Positions 36,361-45,575 of a stretch of 64,000 nucleotides of DNA are shown here, piece by piece. The stretch comes from an uncultured Christensenellaceae bacterium. Its GTDB lineage: Bacteria; Bacillota; Clostridia; Christensenellales; Pumilibacteraceae. Made by a program: the position numbers and the translations under genes. Location of the stretch: NCBI GenBank assembly GCA_910587025.1, contig CAJUKR010000002.1, positions 1 to 64,000 of the forward strand. Direction: 5' to 3'. The notes under the pieces were generated by a model. It was given only the letters and a program-made list of their open reading frames with translations. It ran no database searches and was not told the origin of the DNA. The number at the start of each line of letters is the position of its first letter. Position 1 is the stretch's first letter.

Positions 36361-39300
36361 TTATTTGTCTTTTCTTGCGGCCTTGATAACAAAGATTATT
36401 ACCGCGCCGGCCACAAGGAACGCGATGAGTCCGATGATTCCGCCGGCCGTGGAGACGAAGCTTCCGCATCCGCCTTCTGCCGCGTCGCCCTTAGGACCTG
36501 CGGGACCTACGGGGCCTTCGGGACCTGCAGGACCTGCGGGACCCTGAGTAAGACCGTCGGCTTCGTACGTCGTCGAAGCGACCTCGGAGTCGGCATATAC
36601 GCCGCCGCCGAGCGCCTTAACGGTAACATTGTACTCGCCTTCCGCCATAAGCGGCAAGCCGAAGCTCGTCTTATCCGCGCCTACGGTGTACGTTCCGTAA
36701 CCGTCGATCGTGATCTCATAGCCCGTCGCATTCTCGACTGCGGACCAGGATACGGTGCTGTTGCTTACCGCTACGTCTGCGGGAGCCGCGAGCGCCGTCT
36801 TTTCTGCGATGGTGATGGTAAACTTCTGAACGTTTCTTACCCATCCGCCCTGGAGATTTCCGCCCCAGATGGTGAACGTGGTCGTTCCCGCCTGCGTAGG
36901 AGTTCCGGAGACCTTACCGGTCTTGCTGTCGAGGGTCAGACCTTCGGGAAGAGTACTCGTCTTCGTCGTTGCGTTCTTGCCCGATCCGATCGTGATTTCA
37001 CCGAGAACGTAGCTGTAAGCGCCGTCCGTCTGAGCGTTGTAGTTTCTGAGCGTTGCGGGAGCGCAATCGAGTTCTACGGGAACGCCTACCGCGAACGTCT
37101 TGTCGCTGTACTTCTTGTTGATGTCGACGTCGGGAGTATCGGCGGTCGCATAAGGGCTACCCGTTCCTTCGCTGCCTTCGCCTACATAGAGGTTATACTT
37201 TGCACGATCGGACGTCGAGCTGTTTGCTTCGGCGTACAGAGTGTGCATAGCAGCCATACGTACATAGTACCACTGAGTATACGAATCTACGGCTGCTTCC
37301 TCTTCGAGCTTATACAGTTTTGCGGCTTCGGTGATCTTTGCCTGATCGGTTCCGGCAGCAGCCATTGCTTCGGTATACGCCGTTGCGACTTTCTGCTTCT
37401 TTACCGTGACCTTATTGTTTTCGGCATCGTAAGTTCCGCTGAGACGGTCATAGTGATAAGCGTCGCCGCTCGAGGTCGTGATATTCGCAAGAGTCTGGCT
37501 TCCGCCCGCTCTTACCATTATATCGGAAGTATACGAAATCTCTTTGGGAGTTACGGCGTCGGTAAGGGAAAGACCCATGAAGCCCCACTCCTGACGAACG
37601 ATGTTCCACTGATAAGCATGGTTGCTTGCAGCCTGTCTGTCGCCGATGTTGTTGTACGACGTCATCGTTCCTCTGAGCTCGTAATCTTCGAGACAGATCT
37701 GGAATCCCTTGAAGTAGATTTCGCGGGCAGCCTGCTCGGTAAGATACGTATGTCTGTTATATCTTCCGGTCTCGCTTTCGTTCAAGCCGTTATGCTTAAC
37801 GTAAGTGATAAGTCCTTTTGCTTCGGCAGCGGCACCGTGCGAACCGGAGATGTGTCCGATAAGGAACGGATCTTCGCCGTAATACTCGGGGTTACGTCCG
37901 CCGAACGCCGAACGGTGAAGGTTTCCGCCTACGCCGTACCAACCTACAACGCCGCTCCAAAGTCCGCACTCGCCTACCATAAGTCCGCGCTCCCACTGAA
38001 GCTGTTTGTTCCAGGTTGCGGCATTGACGGGAGAGTCGCCGAACTGAATTCTGAGTCTGGAGTGTACACCCTGTCTCGAAAGACCCATCATGTCGTCGCA
38101 ATGACGGGAGTTGGGACGATCGATCGACTCGATCGTCGTAGTGTTGAATCCGCCGTAAAGGATTATGGTCTTGAGTTCTTCGAAGGTAAGCTGGTTAAGA
38201 AGATCGTTCCATACTTCTTTTCCGGTCTTGCCCTTGAACTTACCGTCGGAAATCGTGTCTTCGCTGTTCGGATCGATGCCCTTCATTTCATAGAAGAGGA
38301 TCCAGTCGTTGCCCGCGGTAGCTTTTGCTTCCGCCTGCGTTGCGGAGTCTTTCATCTGGCTCCATTCGGTCTCTGTTCCGTTACCCGTCTCGGTCATGAA
38401 CTCTTCTTTCGTCATAGCCCAGGGAAGATCGGAATTGTCCTCGGCAGTTGCCGCAGCCGCGCCTTCCGTGCCCTTGAAGAGATCGTAGTAAGGAGAATCC
38501 ACGGGGATGGACTGGCTCGACGTACCGTTGTCGTAAGTGTTCTTACCTTTATTGTCGTATACGGTCGAAGTCTGCTTTACGAGAAGTTCGTTCGAGGTAT
38601 AGAACGTATCCGCGTTGAAGTCGTTCGACGCATCGAGAAGATCGAAATATTCGTCGCTGCGCGTCATATCCGCGGGGGTGCTCATCTCGGGCCACGTGCC
38701 TGCAAAGTCGCTACGCTCGAGAAGAGTCATTTTGCCGTCGTCAACCATATTCTGCTTCGTCTTGGGGTCGTAGCTGAGCGTGTCTTCGAGGCTGCCTTCG
38801 CTGAATACGGTGGTGATTTCGTTGCCGGTTCCTTCCGACTTATCGAGAAGGATATCTTTGGTAAGATCGGCAAGAACGACTTTCTGTGCTTTTCCTTCGT
38901 ACTCTGCCACATTGTGCGAATCGTTCTGAAGTCTGAGTTCGTATTTGCCGTCGCCGCTGCTTGCGGAAAGAGCATTGCCCTTCGTATCCGTAGAAGCGTT
39001 CTTATCGAGTTCGTAAGTCGTCGAACCGTTGCCGTTTGCATCGTTCCAGTCGAAGCTTGCAAGGTCGCGTACCTTTACGGTGACCTTAACGGTCTGCGAC
39101 GCGCCGGGAGCAAGAAGCTTGGTCTTTTCGAAACCGACGAGAACTACTTCGGACTTGGCTACGCCGTCGGTGTAGTAAGGAGCGTGTCCGTAGATTTCGA
39201 CAACTTCCTTACCCGCATACTTACCGGTGTTGGTAACTTTGACGTTTACCGTCATTTTGCCGTCGTTCTTCCAGTTCTCGATATCCCAACCGGAGTTGTT

Positions 39301-40767
39301 CATTTCCGTCCACGCGTCGACGTCGGAAGATACGATCTCTTTATCGAACGTCGTGTAAGACAAACCGTGTCCGAAAGGATATACGACTTCGTCGGCATAG
39401 TTGAAGCCGGTGTAATTGCTTGCAGCCGCTTCGGCAGCCGCGGTCTCGTAATAACGGTATCCCATGTAGATATCTTCTTCGTACATTACGGGAAGCGCGT
39501 TCTTTCTCTTGTTGTTACCCGTGCGCTTTGCGCGGATATAATAACGACCTTCGGAATCACGAAGTCCCATTGCGAACGAAGAACCGTGGAATATACGTCC
39601 GGCTTCCCACTCGCTTGCGTCTTTTCCGTCGACGGAAGCGAACGTTACGCCGCTGTTACCGTCGTTCATCCAGTTGGACGAATTACTGAAATCGCGCGCC
39701 CAGGTGTTGATCGTCTTACCGGACGGGTTGATCGTACCGGAAATGATCTTTGCGATCTGGTGGATGTTGTTACGATGGTCGGGGTTGGTGTTCGAGTTAC
39801 GATCGCCGGACCAGAGTATAGCGCTGATACCGGGATTCTGATCGAGAATACCGACTTCGAGCTGGTTTGCGCTCATGAAAAGAACGATGACCGTCTCGAA
39901 GTTCTTCGTCGTATACGAAATGAGCTTCTCTGCCGCTTCGCTGAGCATAAGAGGATGCTTATAATAAGTTATCGTATATCTGTCTTTACCATCGAACTGC
40001 TCGTCTGCGGTATACTCTTCGAATACCGTAACATATTTTTTCTCTTTGTTGTCGTAAACGGTGTGAGCAAGATTTTTCTGCTTGAATACGGTTCCGGAAG
40101 GAAGTATGTACTGCTGACCGTCTGCGTCCTTGAAATCCTCGACGCTGGCGTTCTGAGGATCGGTGATTCCGTTACCGGTACCTTCGACCTCTGCGCCGGG
40201 GCCTTTACCGCCGCCCTCGCCTTTCTTGACCGGAGCGTTCTGTATAAAGCCGAAGCCCGAGTTTTCGCCCGAAACCGCGCCGAACGCTTCGTCGAACATT
40301 ACTATAGCGGCGTCGTTATAGAAGAATTCGTTTCTCTCTTTTACGTCGGTCGCATAGTTTTCCGGCAAAGTATCGCTGTCTGCGGCAACGTTACCGGTCG
40401 AGATTGCGCTGTTTGCGTTTACGCCGAAGCCTTCGGCTTCGAGTCCGCTCTTCATCTGAGTCATCTTACCCGAGTTTGTTCCGAATAAGCTGATTTTCTG
40501 ATTCGCCGCAAGAGGAAGCGCGCCGTCGTTCTTCAGAAGGACAGTACCTTCTGCGGAAATCTTGTTGGCTACATCTGCGCTTGCCGCTCTTACTTCGTCG
40601 ATATTCGAATAACTTGTGTTATACGGCTTATCGAAGAGAAACGAACCATAGTACTCCGCGCCGAACGCCGTCAAAATAGTAGGCATCGCAAGCGCGACTG
40701 TCAAAATAATCGACATGATTAAAATCGCAAAGAAAGCTTTGGATTTTTTTGATGTAATTGATTTCAT
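36361..40767 (-). CDS. Giant GH3 glycosidase with Ig-like, FnIII and collagen-like tail
   Basis: A 1468-residue protein. An N-terminal membrane helix (about 9-34) is followed by the GH3 C-terminal sandwich (AEGTVLLKNDGALPL), FnIII-like domain, and TIM barrel with the nucleophile in GFMGLSLTDA. Then come an Ig-like putative domain (LPEGLTLDSKTGKVSGTP), an FnIII-like module, a short collagen-like GPxGPx stretch (about 1405-1425) and a last membrane helix (about 1438-1460) with a positive tail. All GH3 parts look intact in permuted order. GGAGAA SD. Upstream lies a promoter with a cre-like site. Confidence 0.9.
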   Translation of the reverse strand: MKSITSKKSKAFFAILIMSIILTVALAMPTILTAFGAEYYGSFLFDKPYNTSYSNIDEVRAASADVANKISAEGTVLLKNDGALPLAANQKISLFGTNSGKMTQMKSGLEAEGFGVNANSAISTGNVAADSDTLPENYATDVKERNEFFYNDAAIVMFDEAFGAVSGENSGFGFIQNAPVKKGEGGGKGPGAEVEGTGNGITDPQNASVEDFKDADGQQYILPSGTVFKQKNLAHTVYDNKEKKYVTVFEEYTADEQFDGKDRYTITYYKHPLMLSEAAEKLISYTTKNFETVIVLFMSANQLEVGILDQNPGISAILWSGDRNSNTNPDHRNNIHQIAKIISGTINPSGKTINTWARDFSNSSNWMNDGNSGVTFASVDGKDASEWEAGRIFHGSSFAMGLRDSEGRYYIRAKRTGNNKRKNALPVMYEEDIYMGYRYYETAAAEAAASNYTGFNYADEVVYPFGHGLSYTTFDKEIVSSDVDAWTEMNNSGWDIENWKNDGKMTVNVKVTNTGKYAGKEVVEIYGHAPYYTDGVAKSEVVLVGFEKTKLLAPGASQTVKVTVKVRDLASFDWNDANGNGSTTYELDKNASTDTKGNALSASSGDGKYELRLQNDSHNVAEYEGKAQKVVLADLTKDILLDKSEGTGNEITTVFSEGSLEDTLSYDPKTKQNMVDDGKMTLLERSDFAGTWPEMSTPADMTRSDEYFDLLDASNDFNADTFYTSNELLVKQTSTVYDNKGKNTYDNGTSSQSIPVDSPYYDLFKGTEGAAAATAEDNSDLPWAMTKEEFMTETGNGTETEWSQMKDSATQAEAKATAGNDWILFYEMKGIDPNSEDTISDGKFKGKTGKEVWNDLLNQLTFEELKTIILYGGFNTTTIESIDRPNSRHCDDMMGLSRQGVHSRLRIQFGDSPVNAATWNKQLQWERGLMVGECGLWSGVVGWYGVGGNLHRSAFGGRNPEYYGEDPFLIGHISGSHGAAAEAKGLITYVKHNGLNESETGRYNRHTYLTEQAAREIYFKGFQICLEDYELRGTMTSYNNIGDRQAASNHAYQWNIVRQEWGFMGLSLTDAVTPKEISYTSDIMVRAGGSQTLANITTSSGDAYHYDRLSGTYDAENNKVTVKKQKVATAYTEAMAAAGTDQAKITEAAKLYKLEEEAAVDSYTQWYYVRMAAMHTLYAEANSSTSDRAKYNLYVGEGSEGTGSPYATADTPDVDINKKYSDKTFAVGVPVELDCAPATLRNYNAQTDGAYSYVLGEITIGSGKNATTKTSTLPEGLTLDSKTGKVSGTPTQAGTTTFTIWGGNLQGGWVRNVQKFTITIAEKTALAAPADVAVSNSTVSWSAVENATGYEITIDGYGTYTVGADKTSFGLPLMAEGEYNVTVKALGGGVYADSEVASTTYEADGLTQGPAGPAGPEGPVGPAGPKGDAAEGGCGSFVSTAGGIIGLIAFLVAGAVIIFVIKAARKDK

Positions 40768-40826
40768 TTAATTTCTCCATTTTTTCTGCCGCAAAATTGC
40801 GGTTTCGGAAAGTATCGTCTCCCCTG

Positions 40827-40859
40827 TCAATGTTCTTCCCTGATTTCTCTTGTCGTCAT
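40827..40859 (-). CDS. Possible 10-residue leader peptide
   Basis: In the GH3 mRNA leader, AAAGGAGG stands 2-3 bases before an ATG that opens a ten-codon frame (MTTREIREEH) ending at TGA. Spacing is tight and the peptide is unlike known leaders, so this may be chance. Confidence 0.25.
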   Translation of the reverse strand: MTTREIREEH

Positions 40860-40883
40860 CCCCTCCTTTAAGACGCATATTAA

Positions 40884-40930
40884 GCTAAACGCTTACATCG
40901 AAGTATAACTTATAAAAAGAGAGCGTTCAA
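40884..40930 (-). promoter_or_regulatory. Promoter with cre-like site, giant GH3 gene
   Basis: TTGAAC (40930-40925) and TATACT (40907-40902) are 17 bases apart. TGTAAGCGTTTAGC (40897-40884) covers the expected start site and matches the CcpA cre consensus except at its last positions. This suggests carbon catabolite repression. Confidence 0.55.
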
Positions 40931-40999
40931 TATTATTGCTGCAACCAGTCGCCATTTCGGGACATCGGGAGAATACCGAGCGACGAACGGCAAAAAAAT

Positions 41000-41068
41000 G
41001 TCTGCAATCGGAAAAACAGACCGATTGCAGACGCAAAAAAGGAACGAAGCGATTTCCGCTCCGTTCCT
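41000..41068 (-). terminator. Two tandem terminators after the LytTR regulator
   Basis: Leftward, GGAACG/AGCG pairing (41042-41068) with T6, then a 12-bp perfect stem GTCTGCAATCGG (41000-41032) with T7. They separate the regulator from the GH3 promoter. Confidence 0.85.
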
Positions 41069-41084
41069 TATCCGAACATTATTT

Positions 41085-41828
41085 TCAATTCAATCGAACG
41101 ACTCCGTTCGCACGGCAAAGTTGCATGTATTTCGCTCTGGTGGCGTCTACAAGTCGGCGCGACAGCGGCAACTCGGCATTGGTCGTAAGAGTTACGGCGG
41201 TATTGTCGATACGCCTTATATATCGGAAATTTACGATATACCCCTTATGTATACGTATAAATCCGAGCGGCTCGAGCTGCTTGATAAAAGTATCCATAGA
41301 CTCGCGAAGTTTAAGAGGTTCCGACTTGCCTTGCATATAAATATACTGATAATCCCGCGCGCTTTCGATATACGTAATGTCGTTACATGCGAGAGCGACG
41401 TCACTTCCGCGATATTTTACGGTAACGGTATCGGGAATTGCCGTCGCGTTATGCATATCGATATAAAGCCGCAAGACTTCGGAAAGGTCTTTTATGAACC
41501 GACTTTTGCGTACGAATCCGAACGGATGTATCTTGAAAGTTTCGAACACGAGATCCTCTCTGTTCGATATATAAATGATTTCCGTAGTGCTGTTTTTTTC
41601 CTTGATCTTCGACCCGAGATCGATTCCGTTCAGTTTCGGCATTTCGATATCGAGAAAAATAAGCCTGTAATTTATTCCGTCAAAGGCTTTCTCAAACAGT
41701 TCGGGAGACGTGAAGGTGTCCACGACCGCCTGTATCTTCAGTTTTTCGAGCAACGCTACGATCGTTCCTCTGATCGCGATCAACGCGGTTTCGTCGTCGT
41801 CGCAAACGGCTATCGTCAATTTATTCAT
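41085..41828 (-). CDS. LytTR-family response regulator (system 1)
   Basis: The 247-residue regulator has a receiver domain (DDDE acidic pair, phospho-acceptor in FLDIEMPKLNGIDL) and a C-terminal LytTR DNA-binding domain (about 145-247, YIESARDYQYIY, IRIHKGYIVNFRYI). Such regulators act with GHKL kinases in peptide signalling. The start codon follows the kinase stop by 2 bases; its SD is the G9 run at the kinase's 3' end. The target is unknown; the neighbouring GH3 gene is one candidate. Confidence 0.93.
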   Translation of the reverse strand: MNKLTIAVCDDDETALIAIRGTIVALLEKLKIQAVVDTFTSPELFEKAFDGINYRLIFLDIEMPKLNGIDLGSKIKEKNSTTEIIYISNREDLVFETFKIHPFGFVRKSRFIKDLSEVLRLYIDMHNATAIPDTVTVKYRGSDVALACNDITYIESARDYQYIYMQGKSEPLKLRESMDTFIKQLEPLGFIRIHKGYIVNFRYIRRIDNTAVTLTTNAELPLSRRLVDATRAKYMQLCRANGVVRLN

Positions 41829-41830
41829 AA

Positions 41831-43216
41831 TTACCCCCCCCCGGGATTATTGCAAACGTCGTCGGACATCATATTGATCATCGCCTCGGCAATGAACTTG
41901 TCGTTTTCCACCGAATACGTAACGTATCCGTTATATTGCGCCACAAGGCGCTTCACTATATGCGTACCGTAACCGTGATTTGCGCTGTCGGGTTTCATCG
42001 TGTTAAGGCTGAGCAGTTTCTCTTTGTCTACATCGGGCGGCAAAGTATTTTCCACGCCGATATATAAATAGTCCTGACGGGGATATATCCTTACCGCCAC
42101 TCCCTGTTCTTTCAGATCGAACCGAACGCACGCTTCCACGGCGTTGTCTATCAGATTGGAAATAATCGAACACAATGCGTTGTCGCTGAGCGGCAAACGG
42201 GGAGGAACAACGACGGTCACGTCTGTTTTCACCCCGTAAGCGTCGGCTTTCGACATTTCCATATTGATAATGGCGTCGATATTCTTGTTTCCGCTGTCGA
42301 TGTAAGCCAGCGAAACATCTACGTCGTTTCCTATCGAGCGGAAAAATTTCTTCGCTTCGTCGTACTGTCCGTTCTCGAGCAATATTTCGGCATACGAATA
42401 CTGATTGCGTATATCGTGTCTCAAGCTTCGCAGATAATCGAGATTTTTTTCGGACACGCGGATCATCTCGGCATTGGCTTCCGACATCTGTTTTTCGGCT
42501 TCGAGTCTGATTACCGCATCCCTCTCGCGGCAGACGAAATATATCAGCATATACGAAACTATGTCGATTATATAAAAGCAACCGAATACCATGCTCATGA
42601 AAACGAAGTGCTTGTTGTCGGACATCATCGTAGACGCGAAAAATCCTTCGTAAGCGAAACACATCGTCGCGGACAAAAGACTGCCCACCACGGTAAGCGC
42701 TACGCCCGAAACGGGCACGCTGTCGTAATCTCCTATGGAAAATTTTGCTTGTATGAACGCAAAGCATAATGCAAACAGGCTCATCAACGATTTGACTATT
42801 CCCATCCAGTCGATAGGCACGCTCTCGGCGAATGCGTTTTCCATCGACTTTGCGAGCAATGCGGCGAATTCCAAAACAATGACGGATATAGCCAGAACGG
42901 TACTCGCCATAATAAGCCTGACTTTCGGCTGATATTTACAAAAGAATATTGCGTAAACCAGGATACAGAAAATATATCCTATCAAAAAACAATTACCGCG
43001 CAAAAACACCCAATCGGTCGCCAACATAAAAAGCAATGCGCAGATCATGACCTCGGCGACGAAAAAACACCCGATCTTGAGCAATGCGAACAATATCGAC
43101 TTTACGTTCTTTTGAACGGGGCTCAATACGACGACAACGGATACGGAAACAGCCAGGATCTGAATGACCAAAGCATAATCGAGTATATGAGCGAAAAACA
43201 AAACAAATCCGTTCAA
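41831..43216 (-). CDS. GHKL sensor histidine kinase (system 1)
   Basis: This 461-residue kinase starts at TTG 43216 behind GGAGGGG. About six membrane helices fill residues 1-225. The phospho-acceptor region is RSLRHDIRNQYSYAEILLENG and the GHKL ATPase has the N box SNLIDNAVEACV and the GYGTHIVKRL loop. AgrC-like kinases of this form sense peptides. The gene ends in a G9 tract encoding Gly-Gly-Gly; a one-base gain would fuse it in frame to the regulator. Confidence 0.9.
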   Translation of the reverse strand: MNGFVLFFAHILDYALVIQILAVSVSVVVVLSPVQKNVKSILFALLKIGCFFVAEVMICALLFMLATDWVFLRGNCFLIGYIFCILVYAIFFCKYQPKVRLIMASTVLAISVIVLEFAALLAKSMENAFAESVPIDWMGIVKSLMSLFALCFAFIQAKFSIGDYDSVPVSGVALTVVGSLLSATMCFAYEGFFASTMMSDNKHFVFMSMVFGCFYIIDIVSYMLIYFVCRERDAVIRLEAEKQMSEANAEMIRVSEKNLDYLRSLRHDIRNQYSYAEILLENGQYDEAKKFFRSIGNDVDVSLAYIDSGNKNIDAIINMEMSKADAYGVKTDVTVVVPPRLPLSDNALCSIISNLIDNAVEACVRFDLKEQGVAVRIYPRQDYLYIGVENTLPPDVDKEKLLSLNTMKPDSANHGYGTHIVKRLVAQYNGYVTYSVENDKFIAEAMINMMSDDVCNNPGGG

Positions 43217-43292
43217 TTACTTTATCCCCTCCGCCGATTACGGATCGTCACGACGCAAAATTTCGCAAACGATCCGATGCGTTTATTGAATT

Positions 43293-43320
43293 ATTATATC
43301 ACATTTTCGCAAAAAGTCAA
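43293..43320 (-). promoter_or_regulatory. Promoter of kinase/regulator system 1
   Basis: TTGACT (43320-43315) and TATAAT (43298-43293), spacer 16. Near consensus, so probably constitutive. Confidence 0.75.
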
Positions 43321-43374
43321 TACCAAATTCGAAAATAATCGTACGATCGGGTCTTTTATTTCACTGTCGACGCA

Positions 43375-43409
43375 AAAAAGGCTTCGGACATTTTGTCCGA
43401 AGCCTTTTC
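43375..43409. terminator. Terminator after the Rnf operon
   Basis: A long perfect stem (AAAAGGCTTCGGACA with its complement) lies between rnfB and the kinase promoter region. Confidence 0.9.
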
Positions 43410-43432
43410 GTTTGTATTTTTCTTTTCCGCCC

Positions 43433-44287
43433 TTATTCTTTTTCCGCCGCGGTTTTCGGCTTTTTCGTACCGGTGGGACGGATCCTGATTACCTTTCTCG
43501 GACACTTGCCGACGCAGGTATAACAGCCCGTACATTTTTCGTAATCTATTTTCGGAAGATTATTTATCATCGTTATGGCGTTTTCGGGACAGTTCTTCGC
43601 GCACAGTCCGCAACCTATGCAACCGACCTTGCACACGCTCATTACTTCTTTTCCGCGGCAATGCGACGAGCATGCGACATAAACGGGCGCGGACGCGGGT
43701 ATGCGTTCGATAAGATGCTTCGGGCACGCGCTCATACACACGCCGCACGAAATACATACGTCCGGATCGATATACGAGACGCCGTCGTGTACCGTTATCG
43801 CATGCTCGGGACACGCTTTCAGACAAGTGCCGTAACCGAGACAACCGTCGTCGCACATCTTCGCGCCCTTAAAGAGCTGCGCCTGATAAACGCAGGTGCT
43901 GATACCCGCATATTTATAAAGGTTTTCCGCGTTCGATCCCCCGCTGCACATAACGCAGGCGACAGTCGGTTCCTCGCTGCCGAGTTCGAGTCCGAGAATA
44001 CCGGCTATATCCTGCTTGTTCTCGGGCGAAGTCACGTGACAGTCGGACAGACTGCACTCGCCTTTGCAGAGCTTTTCGGCAAAGCCCGCGCAACCCGAAC
44101 AGCCGCAACCGCCGCAATTCGCGCCGGCAAGTTTTTCGAGTACTCGCTCGAGCTTTTCGTCCGTATCTATCTTGCAGACTTTGCTTACGACTAGTATTAG
44201 TATGGTGAGTACGAGCGCGATCGCGCAGAATATTCCGACGACTATTCCGACGGTGGCAAAAGTATTTGCGGTAATTTCGCTTATCAT
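43433..44287 (-). CDS. rnfB: Rnf complex subunit B
   Basis: The 284-residue iron-sulfur subunit has one N-terminal membrane helix (about 10-36), a four-cysteine cluster region (CGGCGCSGCAGF...CKGEC) and several ferredoxin-type 4Fe-4S motifs (CDDGCLGYGTC, CISCGVCMSACP, CIGCGLCAKNCP, CTGCYTCVGKCP). It takes electrons from ferredoxin. It is the last gene of the rnfCDGEAB operon, 4 bases after rnfA. Confidence 0.96.
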   Translation of the reverse strand: MISEITANTFATVGIVVGIFCAIALVLTILILVVSKVCKIDTDEKLERVLEKLAGANCGGCGCSGCAGFAEKLCKGECSLSDCHVTSPENKQDIAGILGLELGSEEPTVACVMCSGGSNAENLYKYAGISTCVYQAQLFKGAKMCDDGCLGYGTCLKACPEHAITVHDGVSYIDPDVCISCGVCMSACPKHLIERIPASAPVYVACSSHCRGKEVMSVCKVGCIGCGLCAKNCPENAITMINNLPKIDYEKCTGCYTCVGKCPRKVIRIRPTGTKKPKTAAEKE

Positions 44288-44291
44288 GACC

Positions 44292-44921
44292 TTAACCTCC
44301 CACGTTGACGTTTACCATGGTAAACACATAGAACGCCATTGCGATGAACGCCGCCGTCACCATAGTGATCGGGAATCCCTGAAGCGCTTTGGGAAGGCTC
44401 AGATGATTTATCTTTTCGCGCATACCGCTCATGATTACCATGGCGAGCGTAAAGCCGAGCCCGGCGGCAAGCGCGTAAAGTACGGAAAATCCAAAGTTCA
44501 TCTCCACGCCCGCAATGATCGCGGGTTCCCACGCGCCGCTGACGAGCGCGTTCGACGTGATCTCGCACACGGCGAGAACGGCGCAGTTCGTCGTTATGAG
44601 CGGAAGATATATTCCCATTGCGTTGTAAAGGGGCGGAGAGATCTTTTTGATAACCTTTTCGATCATCTGCACAAGAGCGGCGATGACGAAAATGAACACG
44701 AGGATCTCGAGGAACTGTATGTCGAGCGCGACGAGCAACATATATATCGGATACGTTATCATCGTCGCGACTACCATAACGACGGTAACCGCCGCGCCCA
44801 TACCGACGGCGGACGAAGTCTTTTTCGATACGCCGAGGAAGGGGCATATGCCGTAAGTCTGAGCAAAGACGAAGTTATTGCTGAGCGCCGCCGAAATGAC
44901 GACTGCCAATACCATGATCAT
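44292..44921 (-). CDS. rnfA: Rnf complex subunit A
   Basis: A 209-residue membrane protein with six hydrophobic helices, beginning VLAVVISAALSNNFVFAQ and containing GICPFLGVSKK, as in RnfA/NqrE. RnfA and RnfE form the core that carries a membrane-embedded iron-sulfur centre. It starts directly after the rnfE stop codon. Confidence 0.96.
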   Translation of the reverse strand: MIMVLAVVISAALSNNFVFAQTYGICPFLGVSKKTSSAVGMGAAVTVVMVVATMITYPIYMLLVALDIQFLEILVFIFVIAALVQMIEKVIKKISPPLYNAMGIYLPLITTNCAVLAVCEITSNALVSGAWEPAIIAGVEMNFGFSVLYALAAGLGFTLAMVIMSGMREKINHLSLPKALQGFPITMVTAAFIAMAFYVFTMVNVNVGG

Positions 44922-45575
44922 TTACGCTTCCTCCTTTGCCAGTTCTTCGCCGCGGAGAAGTCTGGTTCTCTTTATGCGCCGAGCGCGCTGTACGGTATCG
45001 AGAACGTACACAAACACGGCTATGCACAGTCCGTATACCACGAACGCGCCCATCGGCATAGCAAAGAACTGAATGCCGAAGTCCATTATCTTAAGTCCGA
45101 AAATGCTTCCCGAGCCGAGAAACTCGCGTATGATACCCATGATGACAAGGGATACCGTAAAGCCCGCGCCGTTGGAAACGCCGTCGACAGCCGACGCAAG
45201 CACGCCGTTTTTGCTCGCAAACGCTTCCGCTCTTCCGAGTATTATGCAGTTTACGACTATGAGCGGAAGGAAAGTCCCCATCGACGCGTAAAGGTCGGGA
45301 ATAAATTTATTCAGGAACAGACGCAGGAGCGTAACGAGCGTCGCAATGACCACGATAAACGCGGGTATACGAACGGCGTTCGGGATCACGCGGCGAAGCG
45401 CGGAAATTATTATATTGCTGAGCGTCAGCACGACGAGGACGCTCACGCCCATACCGAACGCGTCGGTAGCGTTGCTTGTCATCGCGAGCGTCGGACACGT
45501 ACCGAGTACGAGCACGAATGTCGGGTTATTGAAGATCAGCCCGTCGAGAGCCATTTTGCCGTATTTGTTTTTCAT
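44922..45575 (-). CDS. rnfE: Rnf complex subunit E
   Basis: The 217-residue membrane protein has the RnfE/NqrD signatures NPTFVLVLGTCPTLA, GRAEAFASKNG and MDFGIQFFAMPMGAF. It pairs with RnfA in the membrane core. Its start overlaps the rnfG stop by 4 bases. Confidence 0.96.
   Translation of the reverse strand: MKNKYGKMALDGLIFNNPTFVLVLGTCPTLAMTSNATDAFGMGVSVLVVLTLSNIIISALRRVIPNAVRIPAFIVVIATLVTLLRLFLNKFIPDLYASMGTFLPLIVVNCIILGRAEAFASKNGVLASAVDGVSNGAGFTVSLVIMGIIREFLGSGSIFGLKIMDFGIQFFAMPMGAFVVYGLCIAVFVYVLDTVQRARRIKRTRLLRGEELAKEEA

Noticed and set aside
36301..40488. A 1395-codon open frame on the plus strand opposite the giant GH3 gene
   Set aside because: It is a shadow of the GH3 codon pattern, has no family resemblance, and the minus-strand frame has SD, signal helix and all GH3 motifs. 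The same applies to other long antisense frames, such as 31664-34873.
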